Of a DNA stretch of 64,000 nucleotides, positions 1 through 8,249 are shown one piece after another (position 1 is the stretch's first letter; each line of letters starts with the position of its first letter). Below the pieces are notes generated by a model. The model was not told where the DNA came from. It did no database searches and was given only the letters and a program-made list of their open reading frames with translations. This stretch comes from JADKAV01 sp037045455 (GTDB lineage: Bacteria; Actinomycetota; Actinomycetes; S36-B12; UBA10799). The position numbers were made by a program, and so were the translations under genes. Location of the stretch: NCBI GenBank assembly GCA_037045455.1, contig JBAOIN010000006.1, forward strand, positions 62,001 to 126,000, written 5' to 3'.

Positions 1-2100
1 GCCCTCCCCCGCGAAAGCAACGGACAGGGTCTCGCCCTTGGCGTGCTCGCCCATCAGCCAGACGGCCGGGTACTTCATCGTGACCTTGGAACCGAGGTTG
101 CCGTCGATCCACTCCATGGTCGCGCCCTGCTGGGCGATCGCCCGCTTGGTGACCAGGTTGTAGACGTTCGTCGACCAGTTCTGAATGGTCGTGTAGCGGC
201 AGCGGGCGTCCTTCTTCACAACGATCTCCACAACCGCGGAATGCAGACTGTCCGTGGAGTAGATCGGCGCCGTGCAACCCTCGACGTAGTGCACGTACGC
301 GCCTTCGTCCACGATGATGAGCGTCCGCTCGAACTGCCCCATGTTCTCGGTATTGATCCGGAAGTAGGCCTGCAACGGGATTTCCACGTGCACGCCCTTG
401 GGCACGTAGATGAACGACCCGCCCGACCACACGGCAGTGTTCAGGGCGGAGAACTTGTTGTCGCCGGCCGGGATCACAGATGCGAAGTGCTCACGGAACA
501 GGTCTTCGTGCTCCTTGAGGCCCGTGTCGGTGTCCAGGAAGATGACGCCCTGCTCCTCGAGATCCTCGCGGATCTTGTGGTAAACAACCTCGGAGTTGTG
601 CACCACGATGCCCTCTGCGATGAAGTTGTGCGGGCCGTCAACCTCGACGTCAAAGACTGGCTCGACCTCATGCGCTTCGATGCTGGCGATGCGGGCGAAC
701 CCAAGGTGGTCGGTCACGTGTGCGCGAATGGTCGTACCGCGTACCGCCCGGTTGCTGTGGCCATACGCACGCCGTCCGAATCGCGCAGTGCGTTTGGGGT
801 TGCGGCAATCGAGCTTCTCGCAGTCGCCGGACAGGTGCAGGCGGAATGCAGTCAGCCGTCGTGACGCATCGTGCGGGTGAGCGTTGGTGAACTCGTACGG
901 CCCAGCGACACCCATGCCCAGCGTCGCGGCGAGTTCGAGACCTTGTTGCAGCAAACAGGAATTGCCGCTGGTCAGGCGCACACCTGAGGCCCGATCTGGC
1001 GCCACGTAACCGTCGGCGTCGACCCAGCCGCCGAGGAACGCCAGGCGCTGGTCTTCGGGCAGGTCGTACACCCACAGCGGGATCTGTTTGGTCAGGCTGG
1101 TACCGCCGAATCCTTGCGCCCAGAGCCATTCGACGAGGTCCTTGGAGTTCACGACCACCCGGTAGTTGTCGGCCTCGATCACACGCTTGCCGAACTGCTC
1201 GGCAACGATACGGGAGATCTCCGCGCGGACCTCAGGGTCCCTCTCGTCGACTGCGAACTGGACACGGTGTGTCCGTCCCGCCGACTGCGTGTTGCCATCG
1301 CCGAGGAAGAAACCGAGCAGCCACATCAGATCCGGGGTGCTGCACTCGGGACCGAAATCACCCTCGAAGACGCGCACTTGGCCAAATGTTGGCAGCCCGC
1401 GAGGCACGGCCACCATGTCGCCCGGCTGCAACTCCGCCACTGTCTTCCAGACCCGGCGGTAGCGAGCCCGCTGACGGCCCGGCTTGCGGGCATCCTCAAG
1501 CACCAGGAACGGATGGTTGTCGGTGGCACGGATGATCCGGGTCCCGACCTTGATGCGGTAGGTGAGGCGAGTGTCAGTCTGAGCAGCAGCCTTGACTGGC
1601 GCGACTTCGAACTCCCCCGTCTCCTCGTTGAGAGCGAAGACGCGGTCACCAGGCTCGATCGCCTTGATCGGGACGAGGCCGCGCCCAGCAGTCCAGACGC
1701 GCGTGTCACCGGCGAGGCACTCGTATTGCGCGGCCACACCGGCGATCAGCCGCTGCTTCTCCGCCTCCGGGATCCCCAGCCGGTCGTAAGTGTTCTTGAT
1801 GTCGGCGGGCAGTTCCTCCCACGAGGTCGCCTGCTTCTCGGTCGAACGCACGAAGTACTTGATGGTGTCGAAGTTGATGTCCGACAGGTCCGCGCCCCAC
1901 GTGGGCATGGGCTTCTTCTCGAACAGCCGCAGCCCCTTCAGACGCATCTCCAGCATCCATTCGGGCTCGTTCTTCAGCGCGGAGATCTCGCGGACGACGT
2001 CCTCACTCAGGCCGCGCTTGGCCGTGGCACCGGCCACATCCGGGTCCGCCCAGCCGTACTCATAGCGGCCGAGGTCGGCCAGTTGGTCCATGTCGCTCAT
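1..2100 (-). CDS. sufB: Fe-S cluster assembly scaffold SufB, intein-containing, 3' end outside the window
   Basis: The reading frame is open for all 700 codons from the ATG at 2100 to the window edge. Residues 1-127 and 503-700 are SufB: the N-terminal part ends in AAQYE and the C-terminal part resumes with SEVVYHKIRED and continues through the conserved beta-helix (for example YVPKGVHVEIPLQAYFR and GCTAPIYSTDSLHSA). Residues 128-502 are an in-frame intein, listed separately. SufB works with SufC and SufD as the scaffold on which Fe-S clusters are built in the cytosol. The start overlaps the stop of sufR (ATGA at 2097-2100), so the two are translationally coupled in one suf operon; sufD, sufC and sufS would be expected beyond position 1. 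The SufB C-terminus is not visible. Identification is secure. Confidence 0.96.
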   Translation of the reverse strand, partial: MSDMDQLADLGRYEYGWADPDVAGATAKRGLSEDVVREISALKNEPEWMLEMRLKGLRLFEKKPMPTWGADLSDINFDTIKYFVRSTEKQATSWEELPADIKNTYDRLGIPEAEKQRLIAGVAAQYECLAGDTRVWTAGRGLVPIKAIEPGDRVFALNEETGEFEVAPVKAAAQTDTRLTYRIKVGTRIIRATDNHPFLVLEDARKPGRQRARYRRVWKTVAELQPGDMVAVPRGLPTFGQVRVFEGDFGPECSTPDLMWLLGFFLGDGNTQSAGRTHRVQFAVDERDPEVRAEISRIVAEQFGKRVIEADNYRVVVNSKDLVEWLWAQGFGGTSLTKQIPLWVYDLPEDQRLAFLGGWVDADGYVAPDRASGVRLTSGNSCLLQQGLELAATLGMGVAGPYEFTNAHPHDASRRLTAFRLHLSGDCEKLDCRNPKRTARFGRRAYGHSNRAVRGTTIRAHVTDHLGFARIASIEAHEVEPVFDVEVDGPHNFIAEGIVVHNSEVVYHKIREDLEEQGVIFLDTDTGLKEHEDLFREHFASVIPAGDNKFSALNTAVWSGGSFIYVPKGVHVEIPLQAYFRINTENMGQFERTLIIVDEGAYVHYVEGCTAPIYSTDSLHSAVVEIVVKKDARCRYTTIQNWSTNVYNLVTKRAIAQQGATMEWIDGNLGSKVTMKYPAVWLMGEHAKGETLSVAFAGEG
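595..1719 (-). mobile_element. Intein with LAGLIDADG homing endonuclease inside SufB
   Basis: This 375-residue insertion (SufB residues 128-502) has all the marks of a splicing-competent intein. It starts with Cys1 (CLAGDTRVW), has the block B histidine in ATDNHPF (residues 192-198, TxxH at 193-196), two dodecapeptide endonuclease motifs (LLGFFLGDG at 261-269 and FLGGWVDADG at 355-364, the acidic residues present), a block F (VFDVEVDGPHNF) and a block G ending in VVHN, followed by Ser+1 of the C-extein. The host junction reads AAQYE/SEVVYH. Because both endonuclease motifs keep their acidic residue, homing activity may be intact. SufB inteins are known in mycobacteria. The length is typical for a full intein plus DOD endonuclease. 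Confidence 0.95.
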
Positions 2101-2757
2101 GAATGGATCCTTTCCGGAGTCGGTGACACCAGACACGTGCACACCCCATCGCCGTGGGCGATCGTGGCCAGTCGCGTGACGTTGGTGTCGAGTAGCCGAG
2201 CGAAGGCTTCCGCTTCGGCGTCGCACAGTTGCGGAAACTCGTGGGCGGCCTGGCCCACCGGGCAGTTGTGCTGGCAGACCTGCAGGACCGCGGTGGGCCC
2301 TTCGGCCACGCTGGCCGCATACCCGTCGGCCGTGAGCAGTTCTGCCAGCCGCGCGGCCCGCTCGTGCGGCGTCGACGATGCCTTCGAGTTCGGGGCGGTA
2401 GCGCTGCTCGAGGTCGGCGGCGCGGCGACGGGCGAAGTCGGACAGTGCGTCGGGTTGCACTTGTCCTAGGAAACGCAGAGCGCTGACGGCCAGGTCGTCG
2501 TAGGCCTGCTCGAAGCGGCGCCGCCCGAGGTCGGTGAGTGCGTAGATCTTGGCGGGCCGGCCCCGGCGGGGACCGGGCATCGGGCCGAACGGGGGCCGGT
2601 CGCCGGCCAGCACGTCACCGGTGGCCTCGAGTGCGTCGAGGTGCTTGCGCACGCCCGCCGCGGTGATTCCCAGCCGCGCCGAGAGGTCAGCGGCCGTCGC
2701 TGGACCGTCATCGAGCAGGCTGCGCACGACCCGCTCCTTGCCGCTGGCGCTTTTCAC
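2097..2757 (-). CDS. sufR: SufR-type Fe-S transcriptional repressor of the suf operon (one +1 frameshift)
   Basis: The N-terminal part from the GTG at 2757 is a winged helix (ADLSARLGITAAGVRKHLDA) with a basic wing (GPRRGRPAKIYALT). The C-terminal part, in another frame, carries the cluster-binding cysteines in VCQHNCPVGQAAHEFPQLCDAE and ends ATIAHGDGVCTCL. The two join if one extra base at 2364 is removed (GCA-c-GAG), giving 219 residues, the usual SufR length. SufR senses Fe-S cluster status and represses sufBDCS-type operons. It stops inside the sufB start codon (ATGA overlap), as in mycobacterial Rv1460-Rv1461. The operator at its own start codon implies autorepression. An ATG six bases upstream of the GTG is out of frame. 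The frameshift is probably a sequence error, since both halves are well conserved. Confidence 0.88.
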
Positions 2758-2770
2758 AACTCCATTGTTG
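2757..2770. promoter_or_regulatory. Candidate SufR operator, CAAC-N6-GTTG
   Basis: The sequence CAACTCCATTGTTG is a perfect CAAC-N6-GTTG inverted repeat abutting the sufR GTG start (its first base is shared). This is the motif described for cyanobacterial SufR on its own promoter. The position fits autoregulation of sufR-sufB. On the sufR strand the bases just downstream also contain TGTGA, half of the site reported for mycobacterial SufR, so the exact recognition element is uncertain. Confidence 0.6.
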
Positions 2771-3004
2771 CGTAATTCTGGCTGGGCACAATGACGGGGG
2801 TCACATTTCGGTGCTCCAAGTCCCGCTTCTGCCTCGTGCATTGCGCGGCCCGCTGTTGTCGTGGGTGCCTTCTAGATTTGCTGGTGAGTGCCGGGGGCCT
2901 GTGGATTTGTGCGGCTCGGTTTTGTCAGACCCTCCTGTCATTCTGAGATTGGCAGTCGGGGCCTGCCCTTCTTCTCTTTCTTCTTCTGGGTTTGGGGGTG
3001 TGTC

Positions 3005-4231
3005 GTGTCGTTGGAGATCTCTCACAATGCGCATCGGCGTGCCCGGATCCGGGAGTCGCTGCCCACCGAACATCCGAAGCTGCTGGACCAGGTCGCGGGA
3101 TTGGTCAATCACCTTCCGGACCCGGCCGAGTTGAGCCTGGAGGAGCTCGCCGGGTCACTCGGGGTCGCCGGGCGGCTGGTCAACCAACTCGAAGCCTGGC
3201 TGACGACAGTGGCCGCCGAGGCCGATACCCGCAAGGCCTCCCAGGTGTTGTGCGCCGGGACCACCGGGACGATGGTCGCGGCGGCGTTGAACACCACCCC
3301 GGCGGCCGGGTCGGGGATGGTTGCCACCGGCCGGGCGCTGCGCGACTTGCCCGCTGTGGCCGAGGCCTATCGAGCCGGCGCGATCGGGACCAGGCAGGTA
3401 CTCGCGCTGCAGCACGCCGCACCCAGAATCCAGGATTTCGCCCAGAACGAGCAGTCGCTGGTCGAGATCGCCTCCCAAGTCGATCCCAAGGAACTACGCC
3501 GGCTGCTGGACGTGCTGATCACCCAGTCCATCCCCGAAGGCGCGGACATCGACCACCTCAAACAGCGCGACAAACGGGGCCTGTCGCTGAATGAACGTCA
3601 GGACGGCATGTGGAAGATCGAAGGGCTACTCGACGCGATCACCGGGAACAAACTGCAGGACCTGCTGCAACCCTTGATGGCCAAAGACGGCAAGGACGAC
3701 AGCCGCTCCCCGAAACAGCGCCGCGCCGACGCCCTCGACGATCTGGTGAGCCTAGCCCGGGCCAACCGCTCACCGCTGGGGGTGTCCGGGCTGACCGTGC
3801 TCGTCGACATCGACGGCCTCCCCGACGAGGCGCGTGCGGTACTCGAGGACGGCAGCGTGCTGGGCCCGGACACCTTCGACCTGCTGTCCTGCAGCGTGGC
3901 CATGTCGGTGATCTTCGGGGTCAACCGGCCGAAGGGTTTCGAACCGCTGCAGCTGGCCCGCACCGCCCGGCGGGCCAGCAAGGACCAGTGGACCGCTCTC
4001 AAAGCGCGCGACAAAGGCTGCGTGCGCTGCGGGAAACCACCTCGGTTCACCGAAGCCCACCACATCATCCACTGGAAGGACGGTGGTTTGACCGACCTAC
4101 GAAACCTGGTCCTGCTGTGCGCACGATGCCACCACGACCTGCACCTCGGCTACTTCAACGTGATCATGGGCGACGACGGCATCCCGATCCTCATCCAAGG
4201 ACGCGGACCACCCGGCAAACGCACGGGCTGA
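3005..4231 (+). CDS. DUF222 / HNH endonuclease domain protein (13E12 family)
   Basis: A 408-residue protein: an N-terminal helical DUF222 region (about 10-300) followed by an HNH nuclease with two CxxC zinc pairs (C339/C342 and C372/C375), the HH at 352-353, N367 and the HH at 376-377. This is the 13E12/REP13E12-related family found in many copies in actinobacterial genomes, of uncertain biological role; some copies lie in mobile elements. I prefer the GTG at 3005, with a GGGGG tract seven bases upstream, over the upstream ATG at 2888. The 39 extra residues from 2888 are a Phe-rich stretch encoded by a pyrimidine tract (2970-2990) and look untranslated. It stands alone between sufR and a leaderless gene, so it is an accessory insertion in an otherwise conserved neighbourhood. 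Confidence 0.88.
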   Translation: MSLEISHNAHRRARIRESLPTEHPKLLDQVAGLVNHLPDPAELSLEELAGSLGVAGRLVNQLEAWLTTVAAEADTRKASQVLCAGTTGTMVAAALNTTPAAGSGMVATGRALRDLPAVAEAYRAGAIGTRQVLALQHAAPRIQDFAQNEQSLVEIASQVDPKELRRLLDVLITQSIPEGADIDHLKQRDKRGLSLNERQDGMWKIEGLLDAITGNKLQDLLQPLMAKDGKDDSRSPKQRRADALDDLVSLARANRSPLGVSGLTVLVDIDGLPDEARAVLEDGSVLGPDTFDLLSCSVAMSVIFGVNRPKGFEPLQLARTARRASKDQWTALKARDKGCVRCGKPPRFTEAHHIIHWKDGGLTDLRNLVLLCARCHHDLHLGYFNVIMGDDGIPILIQGRGPPGKRTG

Positions 4232-4309
4232 ACGCCCACAGCCGAACGGTGTTGCCTGCTTGCGCCGGCGTCTGTATGGCCTACCCATATCCCTCGTCGA
4301 CAGCGCACC

Positions 4310-4315
4310 TACCGT
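4310..4315 (+). promoter_or_regulatory. -10 box TACCGT of a leaderless promoter (SRPBCC gene)
   Basis: TACCGT ends six bases before the ATG at 4322. The TAnnnT-N6-start layout means transcription would begin at or next to the start codon, giving a leaderless mRNA. Confidence 0.6.
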
Positions 4316-4321
4316 GGATTC

Positions 4322-4774
4322 ATGGCCCACTACCGCGCGACCGTGCACTCCCCGGCCCCTGCCGAAAAGGTGTTCGGCTACCTGGCCGACTTCGCTACCG
4401 TCGCGCAGTGGGATCCCGGAGTCAGTCACGCGGAACTCATCGCCGGCAGCCCGGGCAGAACGGGGGCCCGATACCAGGTGATCACCTCCAATCTGGGAGT
4501 TGCGCTGCCGCTGGAGTACGAGATCCTGGAGGCAATCCCGCCAGCCGACGGCTTCGCGGGCCGCGTGGTGCTGGAGGCACAGACACCGGATTTCCGCTCC
4601 TACGACGTCATCACGGTGAGCCCAACCGGTCGCGGCAGCGAAGTGGTGTACGACGCCGATCTCGCGCTCAACGGTCCCCGCCGGGTATTCGACCCGCTGC
4701 TGCGGCTGGCGTTCTCCGTCATCTGTGCCCGGGCTCGCGACGGGCTGGCGGCTTCGCTTGCCCGGATCAACTAG
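4322..4774 (+). CDS. SRPBCC / polyketide cyclase-like protein
   Basis: A 150-residue single-domain protein of the START/Bet v1-like (SRPBCC) fold. It begins MAHYRATVHSPAPAEKVFGYLADF, the typical first strand and helix, and contains WDPG and YEILE and a long C-terminal helix (FSVICARARDGLAASLARI). These proteins bind hydrophobic ligands in an internal cavity; the ligand here is unknown. The start is set by the leaderless -10 box at 4310. It is upstream of and codirectional with an ABC exporter, with about 190 bases between them, so cotranscription is not assured. Confidence 0.8.
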   Translation: MAHYRATVHSPAPAEKVFGYLADFATVAQWDPGVSHAELIAGSPGRTGARYQVITSNLGVALPLEYEILEAIPPADGFAGRVVLEAQTPDFRSYDVITVSPTGRGSEVVYDADLALNGPRRVFDPLLRLAFSVICARARDGLAASLARIN

Positions 4775-4954
4775 CCGGGAAACGAACGTGTCGATAGGGG
4801 CCAGAGCCGACCCCAATTCGCAGGTGCGCTTGAACAAAGCGCTCGATCCGCGCCGCTTACCGCCGCTCCGGAGCGCTTGGTTGACTGGCGCCAGGCTGGC
4901 GGGGGCGCGAGGACGAGCCGAACGGGGCGTAACGCCCGGCATTCGGTCCGGATC

Positions 4955-4960
4955 TAGCAT
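4955..4960 (+). promoter_or_regulatory. -10 box TAGCAT of a leaderless promoter (ABC ATPase gene)
   Basis: TAGCAT ends seven bases before the GTG at 4968, with no ribosome binding site between them. This favours the GTG as the start over the ATG at 4959, which overlaps the box. Confidence 0.55.
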
Positions 4961-4967
4961 GGGAACC

Positions 4968-5861
4968 GTGAATCCGGTCGACATCGCAGGCCTCGTCGTG
5001 CGGTACGGCGACACCGCAGCAGTCGACGGACTTGATCTCCAGGTGTCGCCCGGCAGCATCTGTGTTCTGCTCGGACCGAACGGCGCGGGCAAGACCACCA
5101 CCCTGAACACGATCCTCGGTCTGCGCCGAGCAGACGCCGGCCGCATCCAGGTGCTGGGGCACGATCCGCGCGACCTCGGCCTGCGAAGCCGAGTGGGAGT
5201 GCTGCTGCAGGACGGCGGCCTGCCCGTGGCAGCGACTCCCAGGGCCATCGTCAGCCACTTCGCGCGGCTCTACGCCGATCCGCTTCCCGTGAACGCCGTG
5301 ATGGAACGGCTCGGACTGGACCACTTAACTCGTCCCTACCGTCGGCTATCGGGTGGTGAGCAACAGCGCGTCAAACTCGCAGTGGCGCTGATCGGACGGC
5401 CACGGCTGCTGGTTCTGGACGAACCCACCACAGGCATGGACCCGGCGGCCCGCCGTGTCTTCTGGACGTTGCTGGACGAGGTGCGCCAGCAGGGGGTGAC
5501 GGTGCTGATGACCACGCACCAACCGGACGAGGTGAGCGCTCGCGCCGACCAGATCGTGGTCGTCCACCGCGGCCACGCCGTGGCCGACGCCACGCCGGCC
5601 GAGTTGATCGAGCAGTCCCCTGTCTGGTTCACGTGCGCGCGTCACCTCGATGTCTCCTCGCTGATGCACGTGCTTGGGCCTGGTTTCGACATCACTGAAG
5701 TGGAACCCGGACGCTACCGCGTGCAGGGCCATGCCGGGGTTTCGGAAGTGAGCGCGATCCGATCCTGGGTCGCCGGCCACGGTGACGGCACCCAGGAGGT
5801 CACGGTCGTGCGAACTCTGGAAGAGGCCTACCTCGAGATGACCGGGGGCGTCGCATGGTGA
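4968..5861 (+). CDS. ABC transporter ATP-binding protein (ABC-2 exporter type)
   Basis: A 297-residue ATPase with Walker A GPNGAGKTT (36-44), Q-loop Q81 (LLQDGG), signature LSGGEQQR (127-134), Walker B LLVLDE (147-152) and the following PTTGMD. The C-terminal extension is of the DrrA/CcmA type. It powers the membrane protein encoded next (ATG inside its 3' end, seven-base overlap). This ATPase-permease pair upstream of ctaA matches the order seen near mycobacterial ctaA (about Rv1456c-Rv1458c). The substrate is unknown; drug, lipid or heme-related export are all possible. I chose the GTG because of the leaderless -10 box. Confidence 0.9.
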   Translation: MNPVDIAGLVVRYGDTAAVDGLDLQVSPGSICVLLGPNGAGKTTTLNTILGLRRADAGRIQVLGHDPRDLGLRSRVGVLLQDGGLPVAATPRAIVSHFARLYADPLPVNAVMERLGLDHLTRPYRRLSGGEQQRVKLAVALIGRPRLLVLDEPTTGMDPAARRVFWTLLDEVRQQGVTVLMTTHQPDEVSARADQIVVVHRGHAVADATPAELIEQSPVWFTCARHLDVSSLMHVLGPGFDITEVEPGRYRVQGHAGVSEVSAIRSWVAGHGDGTQEVTVVRTLEEAYLEMTGGVAW

Positions 5862-6601
5862 CGCTGGACATGGCCGCTGGAAGCACCGCCGGTCCAACAG
5901 GTCGCAGGATCTGGGCGCAAGCCGCGTTCGACGCCCGCAATGTGCTGCGCAACGGCGAGAACCTGCTGCTCACCCTGATCATCCCGGTCGCCGTGCTGCT
6001 CATCCTGTTGCTGACCCCAATCAGCAACCGCACGCCCGGTCAGGCCCTTGTCGCCTCTGGCAGCCTCGCGGTCCTGGCCACAGCGTTCACGTCCCAGGCG
6101 ATCAGCACGGGCTTCGATCGCAGGTACGGTGTCCTGCGCATGCTGGGACTGTCCCCGCTGGGTGCCCGTGGACTCATTGCTGCGCGAGTGATCGTGAGCC
6201 TGCTGATCGTCGCCCTGCAACTGGCGATCCTGGTGCTGCTCGACGTCTTTGTCGGAGGCTGGCGACCGCCTGGACCCGCGTCGGTCCTGCAAGCGGTACT
6301 GGTGGTGGCACTCGCAGTGGTGGCCTACACCGGCTGGGCCCTTCTGCTGGCCGGCGTGCTGCGCGCCGAGGCGACGCTGGCGGTAGCCAACGCCGTGTTC
6401 CTGGTGCTGATGTTCGGTGGCGGGCTGGCGGTTCCGCTGGATTCGCTGCCGTGGGCAGGTGTCGCCAAGTGGTTGCCCAGCGGCGCGATGGTCGACGCTC
6501 TGAGCTCCCCCGCGCCCGCCTGGGGTCCGCTACTGGTCCTGACCGGTTGGGCCGTCATCGGCGCGGCACTGGCCGGCCGGTTCTTCCGCTGGGAGTCCTG
6601 A
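5855..6601 (+). CDS. ABC-2 type transporter permease
   Basis: A 248-residue membrane protein with about six hydrophobic segments (the first at LLLTLIIPVAVLLILLL; the last at PLLVLTGWAVIGAALAG) and the ABC-2 signature region (FTSQAISTGFDRRYGVLRMLGLSPLGAR). It begins within the last codons of the ATPase gene, so it is the coupled partner. It forms the transmembrane channel of the exporter in the cytoplasmic membrane. ctaA follows 34 bases later from its own promoter. Confidence 0.88.
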   Translation: MVTLDMAAGSTAGPTGRRIWAQAAFDARNVLRNGENLLLTLIIPVAVLLILLLTPISNRTPGQALVASGSLAVLATAFTSQAISTGFDRRYGVLRMLGLSPLGARGLIAARVIVSLLIVALQLAILVLLDVFVGGWRPPGPASVLQAVLVVALAVVAYTGWALLLAGVLRAEATLAVANAVFLVLMFGGGLAVPLDSLPWAGVAKWLPSGAMVDALSSPAPAWGPLLVLTGWAVIGAALAGRFFRWES

Positions 6602-6623
6602 CCGTCGCGTCGATCCCCCGGCG

Positions 6624-6629
6624 TACGCT
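6624..6629 (+). promoter_or_regulatory. -10 box TACGCT of a leaderless promoter (ctaA)
   Basis: TACGCT ends six bases before the GTG at 6636. Confidence 0.6.
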
Positions 6630-6635
6630 CATGGT

Positions 6636-7572
6636 GTGGCAGTCGACACGGCACCGGAGTCAGTGAACCTGCCCGTCACCGGCGCCGCTCCCGGGTGGCT
6701 GCAGCGAGTGTTCTGGGCCAACCTCATCGCGCAGGTCGCGATCATCATCACCGGCGGCATTGTGCGCGTCACCGGATCCGGATTGGGTTGCCCCACCTGG
6801 CCGGAGTGCGTCGACGGCTCCCTCACTCCCACGGCCAACCAGGCCGAGGGAGTCCACAGACTGGTCGAGTTCGGCAACCGAACGCTCACCGGAGTGCTGA
6901 TCGTGCTGGCCGTAACAGCCCTGGTCGGGGTGTTTGTATGGCGCCGCAATTCAGGCGTCCGCCGGCCCTGGGTCACGTGGCTGGCCGCTGTGCCGCTCGT
7001 CGGTACCCTGGCGCAGGCTGTGGTCGGCGGGATCACGGTCCTCGTCGATCTGCACCCGATGGCCGTGGCCAGCCACCTGCTGCTTTCGCTGGTCGTCGTC
7101 GCGGCCTGCGTCGCGCTCGTCCAGTTCGCCGCAGAGGCGGTAGACCCACCCGGAGTCGCCATCACCCGGCCGACGACGCGAGTGCTGGGCAATGCGCTGA
7201 TCGCGGTCACCGCCGTCATCGTGGTAATGGGCACGGTGGTGACTGGCTCCGGCCCGCATGCCGGTGATGCCCGCACTGCCCGGCTCGATCTCGATCCGCG
7301 ATTGATCAGCTGGCTGCATGCCGATGTCGTGTTGCTGTTCATCGGCCTGCTTGTGGGCATGCTCGCACTCCTGCATGTGGACACAAGTTCACCGCATCGC
7401 CCGCCGCCGCGCGTGGTGGGTAGTGGCCTTCGCTGTCCTGCAGGCCTGCATCGGTTACGTGCAGTACTTCACGGGTCTGCCCTGGGTACTCGTCACAGTG
7501 CACCTGCTAGGGGCCTCACTGGTCTGGGTGGGCGTCTGGCGGCTGCGGCTGAGTCTCACGCAGCGCGGCTGA
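6636..7572 (+). CDS. ctaA: Heme a synthase CtaA/COX15 (one +1 frameshift)
   Basis: Converts heme o to heme a for cytochrome c oxidase, in the cytoplasmic membrane. The sequence has the family N-terminal block GGIVRVTGSGLGCPTWPEC (residues 40-58, with the Cys52/Cys58 loop pair), EGVHR with the heme-ligand His (H74), and later transmembrane helices with paired His (HPMAVASH). The frame breaks at 7380, where an extra G follows LLHV (GTG-g-ACA). Past it, the frame ending at 7572 continues the protein (THQ-like loop, then VAFAVLQACIGYVQYF and VHLLGASLVWVGVWRLRL), giving 311 residues, normal for the family. Left unrepaired, the frame runs on to 7589 with a meaningless Arg/Pro-rich tail. Its partner ctaB is on the opposite strand at 9038-9943. 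Confidence 0.9.
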
Positions 7573-7586
7573 GGCCATCTGCGGGG

Positions 7587-7592
7587 TAGGCT
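7587..7592 (+). promoter_or_regulatory. -10-like box TAGGCT before the SGNH hydrolase gene
   Basis: TAGGCT ends eight bases before the ATG at 7601; no ribosome binding site is visible in the gap. Spacing is slightly longer than the six bases seen at most other genes here. Confidence 0.45.
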
Positions 7593-7600
7593 CCCCGATC

Positions 7601-8230
7601 ATGGCCGTCGTCCTCTGTTTCGGTGATTCGCTGACCTACGGTTTCGACCCCGCGACGGGCGGCCGATTTCCGCCCGGGCAGCGCTGGCCCGACGTGCTGG
7701 CCGCCGACCTCGGCAACGACCACACGGTGCTGACCGAGGCCCTGCCCGGTCGCACCACCGTCTTTGACTCGCCCTATGCCGAAGCCCGCAGCGGCCGGGC
7801 GATGCTGCCGGCGATCCTGGAGTCTCACGCTCCAGTAGACGTTGTGATTCTCATGCTGGGCACCAACGACCTGCAGGGACCGCTGGAACTGTCAGCCCGG
7901 CACAGTGCGTCGGGGTTGTGGACACTCATCGACATCGTGAACCGCAGCGCCGCTGGGCCGGACGCCAGCCGCCCGCAGTGCTTGGTGGTCGCACCGCCGC
8001 TGATCGTGGAGCCGAAGGGCTTCATGGGCGTCTTCTACACCGGTCGCGAGCAGGAATCGCGAGAGCTGCCCGGGCTGTACGGCGAGATCTGCGGGCAGAC
8101 CGGCACCCCGTTCCTCGCAGCGGGCGAGGTGGTGCAGCCGTCGCCGGTGGACGGCGTCCACCTGGATCCGCAGGCACAGCAGACCTTGGGTCACGCCATC
8201 AGTAAACGGGTGCGGAGCCTCCTGCCCTGA
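7601..8230 (+). CDS. SGNH/GDSL-family hydrolase, cytosolic
   Basis: A 209-residue esterase-type protein with block I FGDSLTYG (Ser10 nucleophile), block III LGTNDLQ (Asn) and the C-terminal Asp-His pair in DGVHLDP. It has no signal peptide, so it should act in the cytosol, on an unknown ester, thioester or sugar-acetyl substrate. It lies between ctaA and a convergent ATP-grasp gene (20 bases between the stops). It resembles the arylesterase/TesA-like branch of the family. Confidence 0.88.
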   Translation: MAVVLCFGDSLTYGFDPATGGRFPPGQRWPDVLAADLGNDHTVLTEALPGRTTVFDSPYAEARSGRAMLPAILESHAPVDVVILMLGTNDLQGPLELSARHSASGLWTLIDIVNRSAAGPDASRPQCLVVAPPLIVEPKGFMGVFYTGREQESRELPGLYGEICGQTGTPFLAAGEVVQPSPVDGVHLDPQAQQTLGHAISKRVRSLLP

Positions 8231-8249
8231 GTCTGGGCCGGACAGAAGA

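Noticed and set aside
1114..2469. 451-codon open frame on the plus strand
   Set aside because: Antisense to the sufB intein and sufR, both of which show clear conserved motifs on the minus strand.
2888..3004. N-terminal extension of the DUF222/HNH protein from an upstream ATG
   Set aside because: Encoded by a pyrimidine-rich, Phe/Cys-rich stretch unlike family N-termini; the GTG at 3005 has a better upstream tract.
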